64,000 nt of DNA from Deltaproteobacteria bacterium (GCA_029547805.1 JAKPOP010000010.1:1-64000); one strand, 5' to 3'; positions 36,888-49,318 are shown, counted from the stretch's first letter. Numbers and translations are program-made. The notes: a model not told the origin generated them from the sequence alone.

Positions 36888-38159
36888 TCACCTCTCCAAC
36901 AGGTTGCCGAAGGCATCCATCTCCCCCTCGCAGATCTTGCGCCGCTTCTGGGCGATCCGCCGGGCATGCTCCCGAAGCACCGCCCATCGGCCGGCAATCT
37001 CGTTGCTCTCGAGCGTGTTCAACAGGTGATCGGTGAAGTCCCGGGTCGTCGCGCCCCCGGGCCGCCCCGTCACGACCACCTGGCGGTCGAACTGATTCAC
37101 GATGTCCAGGGCCCGGTCCAGCAGGTCGGCCCGGTTCCCGAAGCCCACGTGTCGGGTCAACATGGCCGCGGCCCGGAACATGCTGGAGGGGTCGGCGTAG
37201 TCCCGGCGCCCCTCGGCGATCATCCGGGGGGCGGTCCCGTGGATCGGTTCGAACACCGCGTGCCGCGTCCCGATGCTGGCGCTCCCGACGGTGCCGACCC
37301 CACCCTGGAGCACCGCCGCCGCCTCGGTCAGGATGTCCCCGTAGAGATTCGGGAGCACGAAGACGCAGGTGCCGGTCGCCCTGGACAGGTCCGCCATCCG
37401 GGCAGCCGCAAGGTCCGCGTGCCAGACCTCCCACCGGATGTCCGGGTACCGGGCCGCCATCTCCTCGCCGACCTGGATGAACATTCCGTCCGTGGCCTTG
37501 ATCACGTTCGGCATCGCCACGCCGGTCACGCAGTTGATCCCCCGGCAGCGGGCGTGTTCGAAGGCCATCCGGAGAATCCGGCGGCTCCCCGGAACCGTCG
37601 CCACGGACAGGTCCACCGCCAGGTCCGGAGTCACCTGGAGCCCGCGGCTGCCCAGGGGATAGGGCCCCTCGGTGTTCTCCCGGAAGAAGGTCCAGTCCAG
37701 GTCGCGGCTCGGGACCCGGACCGTCCGGACGTTTGCAAAGAGGTCCAGTTCCCGACTCAGGGCCACGTTGGCGCTCTCAAGGTCCGGGAGGCCCCCACCC
37801 CGGTCCGGGGTCGTGGTCGGGCCCTTCAGGATCACGTGGCAGGCCCGGATCTCCTCCCGCACCTCGGGGGGAATCGCCTCCCCGCACCGAACCCGGTTCT
37901 CGATGGTCAGCCCTTCGATGGTCCGCAACTCCACCTTGCGGTCCAGGATCTCCGCCTGGAGGATCCGTCGCAGGACGCGGACCGCCTCGCGGGCAATGCC
38001 GGGACCGATGCCATCCCCCGGGACCACGCCGATCATAAGGGGGCTCGCCTGCGTGTAGTCCACCGGAACATCGCCGGCCTCGAGGGCCTCGACCCGGCGC
38101 ACCTGTTCCTCGAGCAGGGGGGCCAGGCGTTCCAGGGCCCGGGCAACTGCAGGGTTCAT
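36888..38159 (-). CDS. Isocitrate/isopropylmalate dehydrogenase paralogue with degenerate active site
   Basis: 423 residues of the beta-decarboxylating dehydrogenase fold (PGDGIGPGIAREAVRVL; FRENTEGPYPLG; LPNLYGDILTE; HGTAPRM). The catalytic Tyr region is kept, but three active-site positions differ from E. coli Icd. The substrate arginine of the SxNxxLR loop is S135, the catalytic lysine of VHKGN is M216 (VAMPNVIK), and the second metal aspartate is E279. The equivalent residues are intact in the icd of this same window. This resembles the loss seen in regulatory subunits of eukaryotic NAD-IDH. It may be a regulatory or pseudoenzyme partner, or act on another substrate. First gene before acnA (6 bases), with its own promoter candidate. 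Confidence 0.8.
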   Translation of the reverse strand: MNPAVARALERLAPLLEEQVRRVEALEAGDVPVDYTQASPLMIGVVPGDGIGPGIAREAVRVLRRILQAEILDRKVELRTIEGLTIENRVRCGEAIPPEVREEIRACHVILKGPTTTPDRGGGLPDLESANVALSRELDLFANVRTVRVPSRDLDWTFFRENTEGPYPLGSRGLQVTPDLAVDLSVATVPGSRRILRMAFEHARCRGINCVTGVAMPNVIKATDGMFIQVGEEMAARYPDIRWEVWHADLAAARMADLSRATGTCVFVLPNLYGDILTEAAAVLQGGVGTVGSASIGTRHAVFEPIHGTAPRMIAEGRRDYADPSSMFRAAAMLTRHVGFGNRADLLDRALDIVNQFDRQVVVTGRPGGATTRDFTDHLLNTLESNEIAGRWAVLREHARRIAQKRRKICEGEMDAFGNLLER

Positions 38160-38215
38160 CGCGTCCCTCCTGGCATTCGCCGGCGATCCTCCAGGAACCC
38201 CTCCCGGCCGGCAAC

Positions 38216-38243
38216 TTTATCCGACCAACTTTCTCCGAGTCAA
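38216..38243 (-). promoter_or_regulatory. Candidate sigma-70 promoter for the IDH-like/acnA/gltA unit
   Basis: On the minus strand TTGACT (38243-38238), a 16-base spacer, then GATAAA (38221-38216). It sits in an unusually AT-rich patch of the 151-base gap between the glyoxylate fusion gene and the IDH-like gene. Confidence 0.5.
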
Positions 38244-38310
38244 ACCCCTCGAACCTCCCGGGAAGGAGCGATCCCGGCCCGTCCAGACGGCCCCCGTCTT
38301 CCGGGACTGA

Positions 38311-41637
<3,327 letters not shown>

Positions 41638-41707
41638 CGGAACCTCCAACAGGTATTGCCAGCAATCCCGGCAGGGTGGACAGAAGGTGAGGTCGGATTC
41701 CGGTCTC

Positions 41708-41740
41708 GTCAATATCCAGGACAATTTTTATCAGATTGAC
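41708..41740. promoter_or_regulatory. GTCAAT...ATTGAC dyad upstream of the glyoxylate fusion gene
   Basis: A perfect 6-base inverted repeat (41708-41713 and 41735-41740) encloses an AT-rich core with TTTTTATC. It lies 71-103 bases upstream of the start codon, in the only AT-rich part of the region. Candidate operator or promoter area for control of the bypass. Confidence 0.35.
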
Positions 41741-41860
41741 GCCAGATCCCGCCGGGCCGTGTTCCCTCCCCTTGGGGGAGGAATGGTTTCCCTGCCATGG
41801 CGCCATGGACGCGAAGCGGCATGGGCGGGCGGATCCAGCAGGACGGCCTGCTGGCGACGG

Positions 41861-42946
41861 TCACAGGTTGCCGCGCCGCGCCTGCTCGTTCTCGATGGCC
41901 TCGAAGAGGGCCCGGAAGGACTTGCCGCCGAAGGTCTCGGCCCCTCGGCGCTCGATCACCTCCAGGAAGAGGGTCGGCCGATCCGTGACGGGGCGGGTCC
42001 AGGCCTGGAGCAGGCACCCCTTCCCGTCATGGTCGATCAGAATGCCCAGTCTCTCGAGTTGCTCCCGATCGAGGTGGCACGCCTGGATGCGATCCGCGAC
42101 CTGGTCGTAGTAGCCCTCGGGGGCAGGCAGGAATTCCAGGCCATTCTCCTTCATGGCCGTGACCGTCTTCACCGCGTCCTTCGTCGCCAGCGCCAGGTGC
42201 TGGATGCCGGCCATCAGGTGGTAGTCCAGGAACTCCTGGACCTGGCTGCGGCGAACGGCCGCCGCCGGCTCGTTGATCGAGATCCGGATGCGGCGGTCGG
42301 GACTGGTGACGATCTGACTGTGGAGGGCCGTCCGGTCCGTCTGGACCTCCTTGCCGGCCCAGGCCTCCACGGGATGGAAGCCCAGGATGTTCGAGTAGAA
42401 CTCGACCCACCGATCCAGGGCCCGGGCCTCCACGTTGATCGTGAAATGGTCGAGGCCCGTGAGGCCCGAGTCGTACCCGGGACGGTGCCGCGGCTCGAAC
42501 CCCGGCAGGAAGGGCCCGCCGTAGCCCCCGCGGGCGACAAAGGTGTGCGCCGTGTCACCGAAGGCCTTGATCGACGCCATGCGGACCGTCCCGTATCGGT
42601 CCGAGACCCCCCGAGGCTTCATCACGAAGGTGGCTCCGCGCTGCTCCAGGACCTCGCTGACCCCGTCCAGGTCCTCGACCTCGAAGGCAATGTCCTTGAT
42701 GGAGTCGCCATGCAAGGCCAGGAAGAACACGCGTGGGTCTTCGTGGGTCAACGGAGAGGTCACCACCAGGCGAAGGTCCTCCTTCACCAGGTAGTAGGAC
42801 ACCGCACCGGGATGGCCCGTTTCGGGACCTCGGTAGGCGACCAGGTCCATGCCCAGGGCCCGGCGGCAGAAGAAGGCCGTCAGGCGGGCATTGCCGGCGA
42901 TCATCTCGATGTGGTGCACGCGACGGATCGGAAGGGGATGGGTCAT
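41861..42946 (-). CDS. hpd: 4-hydroxyphenylpyruvate dioxygenase
   Basis: 361 residues from ATG 42946, with a GGAGCAGGTG ribosome site upstream. Two vicinal-oxygen-chelate domains are present. The Fe(II) ligands are visible as His in LDHFTINV, His in IQHLALATKD and Glu in LFLEVIERRG. The C-terminal helix region FGGKSFRALFEAIENEQARRGNL is typical of HPPD. It converts 4-hydroxyphenylpyruvate to homogentisate in tyrosine breakdown, which ends in fumarate and acetoacetate. It stands 223 bases upstream of the glyoxylate fusion gene on the same strand; no other tyrosine pathway gene is adjacent. Confidence 0.95.
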   Translation of the reverse strand: MTHPLPIRRVHHIEMIAGNARLTAFFCRRALGMDLVAYRGPETGHPGAVSYYLVKEDLRLVVTSPLTHEDPRVFFLALHGDSIKDIAFEVEDLDGVSEVLEQRGATFVMKPRGVSDRYGTVRMASIKAFGDTAHTFVARGGYGGPFLPGFEPRHRPGYDSGLTGLDHFTINVEARALDRWVEFYSNILGFHPVEAWAGKEVQTDRTALHSQIVTSPDRRIRISINEPAAAVRRSQVQEFLDYHLMAGIQHLALATKDAVKTVTAMKENGLEFLPAPEGYYDQVADRIQACHLDREQLERLGILIDHDGKGCLLQAWTRPVTDRPTLFLEVIERRGAETFGGKSFRALFEAIENEQARRGNL

Positions 42947-43025
42947 CACCTGCTCCAGCGACGGACCAGGACAGGATGAATCGACCTCACGCGCTTGGCA
43001 AGAGGGAGATGGCAAATCGCATGCG

Positions 43026-43049
43026 GCGGGGGCCTGCAACGGCCCCCGC
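43026..43049 (-). terminator. Strong GC hairpin downstream of murB
   Basis: GCGGGGGCC, loop TGCAAC, GGCCCCCGC: a perfect 9-base stem 24 bases after the murB stop and 80 bases before hpd. No U tract follows, so termination may depend on Rho or be partial. Confidence 0.5.
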
Positions 43050-43072
43050 GACGGGAGCCGTGAATCCGGATG

Positions 43073-44122
43073 TCAGGACTCCCTCCGGTCCTCCGGGTCG
43101 TCGGTCCCGAGGACCCGCGGCTCCATCTCCAGATCCACCCCGAAGGTCTCCCGGACCGCCCGGCGAATCACCTGGGCGGCATCGATCACCTCCCGCCCGG
43201 TGGCGCCTCCCAGGTTCACCAGCACCAGGGCGTGGTCCCGGTGCACCCCGACCCGCCCCAGGGCCCGGCCCTTGAACCCGCACCGCTCGATGAGCCACCC
43301 GGCGGCCAGTTTCCGCCGACCGGGTCCTGCGGGAAAGGTCGGCAGGTCCGGGTAGCGCTCGAGCAGCGCCGCGGCGACCCCGTCCTCGACCACGGGATTC
43401 ACGAAGAAGGACCCTGCATTGCCAAGACGCGCCGGATTCGGCAGGCGGTCCCGACGGACCTGCCGGACCAGTCGGGCGACGTCCCGTGGCGAGGGGGCGG
43501 AGAGGCCCTGCCGGGCAATCTCCCGGGCCAGTCCCTCGTACTCGACCCGGACCTCCGGGCGGGTCGAGAGACCCAGGGTCACCCCCACGACCAGATAGCG
43601 TCCCGGGGCCCGGGACTTGAAGAGGCTGTCCCGGTACCCCAGGCAACAGGCCCGCCGGTCCAGGAGGACCTCCCGTCCCGAGGGGACCTCCAGGCAGCGG
43701 ACCTCCTCCAGGACGTCGGCCACCTCGACGCCGTAGGCGCCGATGTTCTGGACCGGCGCCGCGCCCGCGGTGCCAGGGATGTCGGTGAGGTTCTCGAGCC
43801 CATGGAGGCCCCCCTCCAGGCATCGATCCACCAGTCGGGGCCAGTCCTCCCCGGCGCCCACCTGGACCATCGCCCGTTCCCCCTGGCGGGCACGCACCTC
43901 GAAGCCCGTGATCTCCATCCGGATCACGACCCCCGGGACCCGGGACAGGAGCACCACGTTGCTGCCCCCGCCCAGCACCGTGACCGGCAGCCCCCGATCG
44001 GCCGCGAAGGCCACCGCCTCCCGGGCCTCCAGGACCGTCGTGGCCCGGCAGAGCCAGTCGGCCCGGGACGGCACCCCGAACGTGTTCCACGCCTCCAGGG
44101 CTTGTCGCGGCAGCAGCCTCAT
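43073..44122 (-). CDS. murB: UDP-N-acetylenolpyruvoylglucosamine reductase
   Basis: 349 residues from ATG 44122; a GTG at 44137 is a possible earlier start. The FAD-binding VLGGGSNVV motif is near the N-terminus. LENLTDIPGTAGAAPVQNIGAYG (substrate and FAD), YRDSLFKS, and the catalytic NAGSFFVNP and AAGWLIERCGFKG follow. The tyrosine loop and WNTFGV start fit the E. coli-type (type I) enzyme. It reduces UDP-GlcNAc-enolpyruvate to UDP-MurNAc in peptidoglycan synthesis. It stands outside any mur/dcw cluster and is divergent from nfeD. Confidence 0.95.
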   Translation of the reverse strand: MRLLPRQALEAWNTFGVPSRADWLCRATTVLEAREAVAFAADRGLPVTVLGGGSNVVLLSRVPGVVIRMEITGFEVRARQGERAMVQVGAGEDWPRLVDRCLEGGLHGLENLTDIPGTAGAAPVQNIGAYGVEVADVLEEVRCLEVPSGREVLLDRRACCLGYRDSLFKSRAPGRYLVVGVTLGLSTRPEVRVEYEGLAREIARQGLSAPSPRDVARLVRQVRRDRLPNPARLGNAGSFFVNPVVEDGVAAALLERYPDLPTFPAGPGRRKLAAGWLIERCGFKGRALGRVGVHRDHALVLVNLGGATGREVIDAAQVIRRAVRETFGVDLEMEPRVLGTDDPEDRRES

Positions 44123-44260
44123 CGAGGCGCATTGCACCCCAAAGGCCCCGGCCGGTCAAGCCGCTCCAGGGGGGACAGTCACCCAATGACCCACACTGAC
44201 TACCCGTTTCTCCCTGGTTTTCACGATCTGCGCCCTCGGATTCTCAGCGTGCAGGGTCGT

Positions 44261-44289
44261 TTGACCATGTCCAGGGGCAGGCGTACCCT
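44261..44289 (+). promoter_or_regulatory. Candidate sigma-70 promoter for nfeD-qmcA
   Basis: TTGACC at 44261-44266, 17-base spacer, TACCCT at 44284-44289. It is correctly placed 37 bases before the nfeD start. Confidence 0.5.
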
Positions 44290-44326
44290 TGTCGCAGCCT
44301 CGCTCCCGAGACGCCCGGAGGATCCG

Positions 44327-44806
44327 ATGGACTGGTGGGTCTGGCTTGTCGTGGGCATCGTCCTGATGGCCCTGGAGGTCGTCACGCCGGGGTTCGTCCT
44401 CTTCTTCTTCGGCGGTGCGGCGGTGATCCTGGGCGGAATCCTCTCCCTGGGCATCGAGATTCCCGTCTGGGCCGAGTTCCTGGTCTTCTCGGTCCTGGCG
44501 GTGGTGCTGACCGTCTCCTTCCGAGGTCCCCTGATGCGTCGCCTCCAGGCCCGGCATCGGCCGCCGCCCCGGGTGGATCGGCTGGAGGACGAGGTCGCGA
44601 CGCCCCTCTCCGACCTGGAACCCGGCGCCTCGGGCCAGGCGGAACTGCGCGGCACCGTCTGGAAGGCACGCAACGACGGTCCTGTCCCCCTCCCGAAGGG
44701 CCACCCCTGCCGCGTCGTCCTGGTGGACGGCCTCACCCTGGTGCTGGCGCCCGGTCGCCCGGGCCCCGACGTTTCCGAATCCCCACACGGAGGAACCGCC
44801 CCATGA
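44327..44806 (+). CDS. NfeD-like membrane protein
   Basis: 159 residues from ATG 44327 (CGGAGGATCC upstream). Residues about 1-75 hold the hydrophobic segments (WWVWLVVGIVLMALEVVTPGFVLFFFGGAAVILGG and a second span), then a C-terminal beta part that fits the NfeD OB-fold (GQAELRGTVWKAR, PCRVVLVDGLTLVL). This is the short type (YbbK/QmcB) that partners an SPFH protein. It overlaps qmcA by four bases (ATGA at 44803-44806), which is the usual coupled arrangement. Likely role: membrane microdomain organisation or quality control with QmcA. Confidence 0.88.
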   Translation: MDWWVWLVVGIVLMALEVVTPGFVLFFFGGAAVILGGILSLGIEIPVWAEFLVFSVLAVVLTVSFRGPLMRRLQARHRPPPRVDRLEDEVATPLSDLEPGASGQAELRGTVWKARNDGPVPLPKGHPCRVVLVDGLTLVLAPGRPGPDVSESPHGGTAP

Positions 44807-45741
44807 CCGCCGTCACCATCGTCTTCCTGCTCCTGGCCCTGCTGGTCGTGATCATCATCGTGAAGACCGCCGTCGTCGTGCCGCAGCAGAACGCCTACGT
44901 CGTGGAACGCCTGGGGCGGTACCACACCACCCTCGAGGCCGGATTCCACATCCTGCTGCCCTTCGTGGACGTGATCCGCTACAAGCACGTCCTCAAGGAA
45001 CGGGCCATCGACATTCCGGAGCAGGTCTGCATCACCCGGGACAACGTCCAGGTCGCCGTCGACGGCGTCCTCTACCTCAAGGTGATGGATGCCTCGAAGG
45101 CCTCCTACGGCGTCGCCGACTACATCTACGCCCTGATCCAGTTGGCCCAGACCACCCTCCGATCCGAGGTGGGCAAGATCGACCTGGACCGCACCTTCGA
45201 GGAACGGACCCACATCAATTCGCAGGTCGTCAGCGAACTGGACAAGGCCTCCGAGCCCTGGGGCGTCAAGGTCCTCCGATACGAGATCAAGAACATCACC
45301 CCGCCCCATGACGTCCTTGCGGCGATGGAGAAACAGATGCGGGCCGAGCGGGAGAAGCGGGCCGTGATCCTCACCTCCGAGGGACAGCGGGACGCGGCCA
45401 TCAACAATGCCGAGGGGGCCAAGCAGCAGGTGATCAAGGCCTCCGAGGCCTCCCGTCAGCAGAAGATCAATGAGGCCGAGGGGCAGGCGGCGGCGATCCT
45501 CGCCGTGGCCCAGGCCACCGCCGAGGGGATGCGCAAGATCGGCGAGGCCGTCCGGGCACCCGGTGGGATGGAGGCCATGCAATTGCGGGTCGCCGAGCAG
45601 TACCTGGCCCGTTTCGGGGAACTGGCGAATGCCAGCGATACAACCCTGATCGTCCCGTCGAACCTGGCAGACGTCGCCTCGATGGTCACGGCGGCGATGA
45701 ACTTCGTCCGCAAGGGCGGTGGCGGCCCCTCGTCCACGTGA
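44803..45741 (+). CDS. qmcA: SPFH/band 7 membrane protein, QmcA-like
   Basis: 312 residues. An N-terminal membrane anchor (ITIV-like hydrophobic run, residues 4-23) is followed by the band 7 domain (VVPQQNAYVVERLGRYHTTLEAGFH...IDIPEQVCITRDNV). A long Glu/Ala/Gln coiled coil follows (about 175-250, MEKQMRAEREKRAVILTSEGQ...). The C-terminus is ANASDTTLIVPSNLADVASMV, as in QmcA/stomatin. It oligomerises in the inner membrane and often associates with FtsH-type proteases in relatives. Coupled to nfeD upstream. It converges with a kelch-type gene 26 bases away. Confidence 0.93.
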   Translation: MTAVTIVFLLLALLVVIIIVKTAVVVPQQNAYVVERLGRYHTTLEAGFHILLPFVDVIRYKHVLKERAIDIPEQVCITRDNVQVAVDGVLYLKVMDASKASYGVADYIYALIQLAQTTLRSEVGKIDLDRTFEERTHINSQVVSELDKASEPWGVKVLRYEIKNITPPHDVLAAMEKQMRAEREKRAVILTSEGQRDAAINNAEGAKQQVIKASEASRQQKINEAEGQAAAILAVAQATAEGMRKIGEAVRAPGGMEAMQLRVAEQYLARFGELANASDTTLIVPSNLADVASMVTAAMNFVRKGGGGPSST

Positions 45742-45766
45742 CCCCCGCACCGGGCGGGGAATTCCA

Positions 45767-47605
45767 TCAGGGATGCGCGGCGCAGAGGCCGTCCTTCCGG
45801 GCATCTCCGGGGGTGATCAGCAGGCCCGTGGACTCCACCCAGTCCGTGCTCGTCGTCTCGCTGAAGCCCGAGAGGCCCCCCACCACCAGCACCTCGCCTC
45901 CAGGAACCTCGGCCACCGCCGCCCCCAGGCGACCCCGATCCGAAATGGACCCCAGGGAGGAGGGACGACTCCCGTCCCATCCCAGGCCCAGCACCTGGCC
46001 CGGGAAACACCAGTCCTTGGGAGTCCCGTCGGCATTCCGGCAGTCCGGCGGCGCCCCCTGCCCCAGGGACACAAAGGATCGGTAGCCGCCGACCAGCAGC
46101 CACCGGGCCGAGGGATCCCGACCGGGCCACCGTGGCATCGCTGCCAGAGACCGGAATCCCACGGTCTCCAGGTCGTCCCCCAGGTCAATGCGGTCCGCCG
46201 TGGCCCCCTGGAGGTGGTAGGCCCCTTCCCGGGCCTTCAGGGTCAGGCGCCAGGAAGCGGCCTTCTGCCAGCTCCGGAAGGTGTCGGGATTGTTCCAGTC
46301 GTTCTGGGCACCCAGGGGATTTCCCCCGATCACCAGCACCTGGGCCTCGTTGCCGTCGTCCGACAGGACGGCCAGGACCGGGAACGCCGCCGGGGCGATG
46401 CCCTCGGGCGGCCAGGACCCGTCCCAGGCCTCCGACTGCCAACCGTCACCGGTGACCCGCCCGAGTTCGGGAGCGGGAGCCTCCGTGCCGTCCCAGCCTC
46501 CCACCACCAGCACCTCGCCCCCCGACAGAAAGAGGGCCGACGCGCCGAACCGACGATGCACCATCTTCCCTGTGACGGGGGCATCCAGGGCCTCGGGAAG
46601 CCAGTGGACGATCGCGTCGGAAGAGGACTGGTCCTCCTGGTTCCTCCCCCCGACAGCCACCAGCGCCCTGGCGCTCCCGTCGGGATTCCTCCAGGCAGCC
46701 ACCGCGGGCCACAGGGGAAGCGAGGGTTCAACCGGGGAAGACACCTCCCCCGATTCCACGTCCACCACCTCGAGGGAGGTGCCGGTCCCGGCTTCCGGCC
46801 GAAGCGAGGGCTCGGAGCCCGGGAATCCCTTCGGACTCAGAACTGCCCGGGAGGCCCCACCCAGGACCACGACCTGTCGGGAGTCCAGGAAGGCCATCCC
46901 GTGCCCGATCCGCCCGACGCCCAGCTGGACTCGATCTCCGTCCGGATTTCGGAGTGCCAGGAACAACCCGCTGGATGGCCGGAACTCCCAGATCCCGCGA
47001 AGTCCTGTCAGCGTGTAGTTGGACTCCAGGGTCCGGGCACCGCCGGTCACCAGCACCCGTCCCCCGGGACCGGCGGCGGCGGCCGCGAAGGCCATGCGAC
47101 CGTCGACGATGAACTGGTCCCCGGTGAACCGAGGAGCCAGCAGGTGCCGGTTCTCACCCCCGACGCAGGAGGCGCCCTCGACCGGGCGCATCGTCAGCAG
47201 CGGCAGGGCCTTCGTGTCGGTCTCGATCCGGAGGGAGCGTTCCTCGGTCCACCAGGTCGCCTCCCGCCCCTGGCACCCCGCAACAAGCATCTGCCAGGTC
47301 CCGGGAGGCACGCCGGTCAGCAGCACTGGCCCCCCCTCCCGAAGTTCCGTTGCCGGAACGGCCCGGGCCGCCAGTTCCCGACCCTCGCCGTCGACCACCG
47401 CGACGACCAGTCGGTCCACGTTCGTGGGAGGCGACTCCAGCCGCGTGGTGACGCATCCCTGCTCCCCCAGGGCGCTGAAGACCAGCGTGGCCTCGCCCTC
47501 GGGCGCCGATGCGCAGCCCGCCAGGACCAGCAGCCATCCCGCCCCGACGGGAAGTCCCCGACGGGCCGTCCGTGTCCCCCTGGGCATGGTCCTGCAGCGA
47601 GTCAT
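45767..47605 (-). CDS. Kelch-type beta-propeller lipoprotein
   Basis: 612 residues from ATG 47605, which overlaps the stop of the preceding gene by four bases (ATGA), so the two are translationally coupled. A basic N-terminus, hydrophobic core and GWLLVLAGC lipobox predict lipoprotein export. After an N-terminal beta domain (about 35-160), repeated motifs such as RVLVTGG, VVVLGGAS, VLVVGGW and EVLVVGGLSGF give about six kelch-like blades, spaced 45-70 residues apart. No catalytic residue is identifiable. Probably a structural or binding surface protein paired with the upstream kelch protein. Confidence 0.8.
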   Translation of the reverse strand: MTRCRTMPRGTRTARRGLPVGAGWLLVLAGCASAPEGEATLVFSALGEQGCVTTRLESPPTNVDRLVVAVVDGEGRELAARAVPATELREGGPVLLTGVPPGTWQMLVAGCQGREATWWTEERSLRIETDTKALPLLTMRPVEGASCVGGENRHLLAPRFTGDQFIVDGRMAFAAAAAGPGGRVLVTGGARTLESNYTLTGLRGIWEFRPSSGLFLALRNPDGDRVQLGVGRIGHGMAFLDSRQVVVLGGASRAVLSPKGFPGSEPSLRPEAGTGTSLEVVDVESGEVSSPVEPSLPLWPAVAAWRNPDGSARALVAVGGRNQEDQSSSDAIVHWLPEALDAPVTGKMVHRRFGASALFLSGGEVLVVGGWDGTEAPAPELGRVTGDGWQSEAWDGSWPPEGIAPAAFPVLAVLSDDGNEAQVLVIGGNPLGAQNDWNNPDTFRSWQKAASWRLTLKAREGAYHLQGATADRIDLGDDLETVGFRSLAAMPRWPGRDPSARWLLVGGYRSFVSLGQGAPPDCRNADGTPKDWCFPGQVLGLGWDGSRPSSLGSISDRGRLGAAVAEVPGGEVLVVGGLSGFSETTSTDWVESTGLLITPGDARKDGLCAAHP

Positions 47606-49305
47606 TCGGGGTTGAAGATCACGGGGTCCGGAGCGATGCCGCCGCTTCCGACCCCTCCCAACAGCAGCACGCGCCCGGTGCCCTCCAGCACCGCCAGGTG
47701 GCCCGCTCGCCCCACCTCCATGTCCGGGGTCTGGTCCAGTTTCGCCATCGGGACCAGGCTGCATTTCTGCTGGCCATTGTCGTCCCAGCAGTAGGTGGTC
47801 TCCATGATCACGAAGGTCCGAGGACTCGGGTCGCTCGAGGTCCCCCGTCCGCCGGTCAGCAGGATGGTCGTCGCATCGACCAGGGTCGCCGTCATGCCGC
47901 CAATGGCGACCCCCAGCGGCAGGGCCTCGCTCTCGTTGAAGCCCTTCTGGGCAATCCGGTAGGCCCGGGCATTGTCCCAGGGGTCCGACAGGCCCTTTCC
48001 GGCAAAGCCTCCCAGGGCATAGACGATCCCGTGGCGCGGCACGAGGACCGAGGCGTGCATCGTGCGCCCTCCCCCGGGCAGGCGGGTCACGGACGAGGCG
48101 TCCAGGCGCAGCGAGAACCCCTTCTTCACCGGGTCCACGAGCCAGGCCTCCACCAGGTCCACGGTCCCGCCCTGGTTCTCCCCACCGATGATCAGGTAGG
48201 CCCCCAGGGCGTTTCCGTCGGCGTCCTTGGCGTAGTTGGGCACCAGGGTCATCGTGTGGTTCCACCGGACGACGCCGGGCCGCGCGGCATCGGAGACACC
48301 GCTGGCATCGGCCAGGCCCCAGTGCCCGACGGTCCCGTAGTCCACCTTGTAGAGGTCGATGGTCCCACCGGCCCCCTCCGGCTCCGAGTATCCACCGGCG
48401 ATGGCGATCACCCCGTCGTCCGGATAGGCCAGGTCCACCGTGAAATGGGACCGACCGGCCCCCGCCAGCCACTGGGTCTCCTGTTCGGCCATCACAAAAC
48501 TGTTGGTCCTGGAGTCGAAGAGTTCGATGCTGGCGGTGGGATGGAAGGTCCCCCCGGACGAGGCCAGGCCCCCGAGGACCACGACCCGGCCGTCGGCCTT
48601 CCTGGGCCCGCCCAGTTTCACCGCGGCGTGGAACGCCCGCCGTTCATTGAGGGGTCCGACCTGGGTGAACTCCCCGGTCCGGGGGTCGTAGATCTCGGCG
48701 TCTCCGAAGACCTCGTCCAGGTCCTGCGGCTGGAACCAGGTGGTCGCGCCGGGACGCACCTTGGCCCCACCAACGATCAGCACCCGGCCGTCGTCCAGCA
48801 CGGTCGCGGTGGCCCCGACCCGCTCCTTGCGGTTGAGGGTCGTCCTCTCGGTGGTCGTCGTTCCCTGGGCGCTCACCTTCACCACGGGGAGCACCGCGTT
48901 CCTGGGTCCCACGAAGACGTCGGCATGCTTCTGGTCGCCTGCGAAAAGGGCCATCGGCGCCGTGCTGCCGCGGGCGATGATGTCTCCCCCTGCGGCCGGG
49001 TCACACCGGTCGGTGCAGAACTCCACGGTCACCTGGCGATCGTAGCCTTCGGGAAAGGACGGCAGGGCCCCGCCCCCCGCAGCGTAGTCGTAACTGGTCC
49101 GGCGGGAGGACATCCCTGGCCCCGAGGCGATGAACTGGACGATCCGTGCCCCGGCAGCCGGGTTGGCATCCCTTCCAGGCATGGTCTTGATCGCCTCCAC
49201 GGGCACCACCTGGAGGTCCAGCACCGAGGAGACGTCGCCGCCGTTGTCGCAGGCGAGGGTCGCCAGAACCAGGGCCCCCGCAAGACCTGTCCATGCACGC
49301 TTCAT
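47602..49305 (-). CDS. Kelch-type beta-propeller lipoprotein
   Basis: 567 residues. Lipobox LATLAC at about residue 19 follows a short signal peptide; start ATG 49305 has GGGAGG upstream. An N-terminal beta domain with a CTDRCDP pair precedes repeated kelch motifs (RVLIVGGA, RVVVLGGLAS, GVIAIAGGYSEP, AYLIIGGEN, IVYALGGFAG, TILLTGGRG, RVLLLGGVGSGG). This fits a six- to seven-blade propeller. No catalytic motif is visible. It is followed immediately by the second kelch gene with overlapping stop and start, and preceded by a PEGA-domain protein 13 bases away, so the three probably form one surface-protein operon. Confidence 0.82.
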   Translation of the reverse strand: MKRAWTGLAGALVLATLACDNGGDVSSVLDLQVVPVEAIKTMPGRDANPAAGARIVQFIASGPGMSSRRTSYDYAAGGGALPSFPEGYDRQVTVEFCTDRCDPAAGGDIIARGSTAPMALFAGDQKHADVFVGPRNAVLPVVKVSAQGTTTTERTTLNRKERVGATATVLDDGRVLIVGGAKVRPGATTWFQPQDLDEVFGDAEIYDPRTGEFTQVGPLNERRAFHAAVKLGGPRKADGRVVVLGGLASSGGTFHPTASIELFDSRTNSFVMAEQETQWLAGAGRSHFTVDLAYPDDGVIAIAGGYSEPEGAGGTIDLYKVDYGTVGHWGLADASGVSDAARPGVVRWNHTMTLVPNYAKDADGNALGAYLIIGGENQGGTVDLVEAWLVDPVKKGFSLRLDASSVTRLPGGGRTMHASVLVPRHGIVYALGGFAGKGLSDPWDNARAYRIAQKGFNESEALPLGVAIGGMTATLVDATTILLTGGRGTSSDPSPRTFVIMETTYCWDDNGQQKCSLVPMAKLDQTPDMEVGRAGHLAVLEGTGRVLLLGGVGSGGIAPDPVIFNPE

Positions 49306-49318
49306 CGGTCGCCTCCCT

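Noticed and set aside
41638-41724. Longer N-terminus of the malate synthase fusion
   Set aside because: ATG 41637 has GGAGG at the right distance, and malate synthase sequence begins there. The upstream region holds the AT-rich dyad instead.
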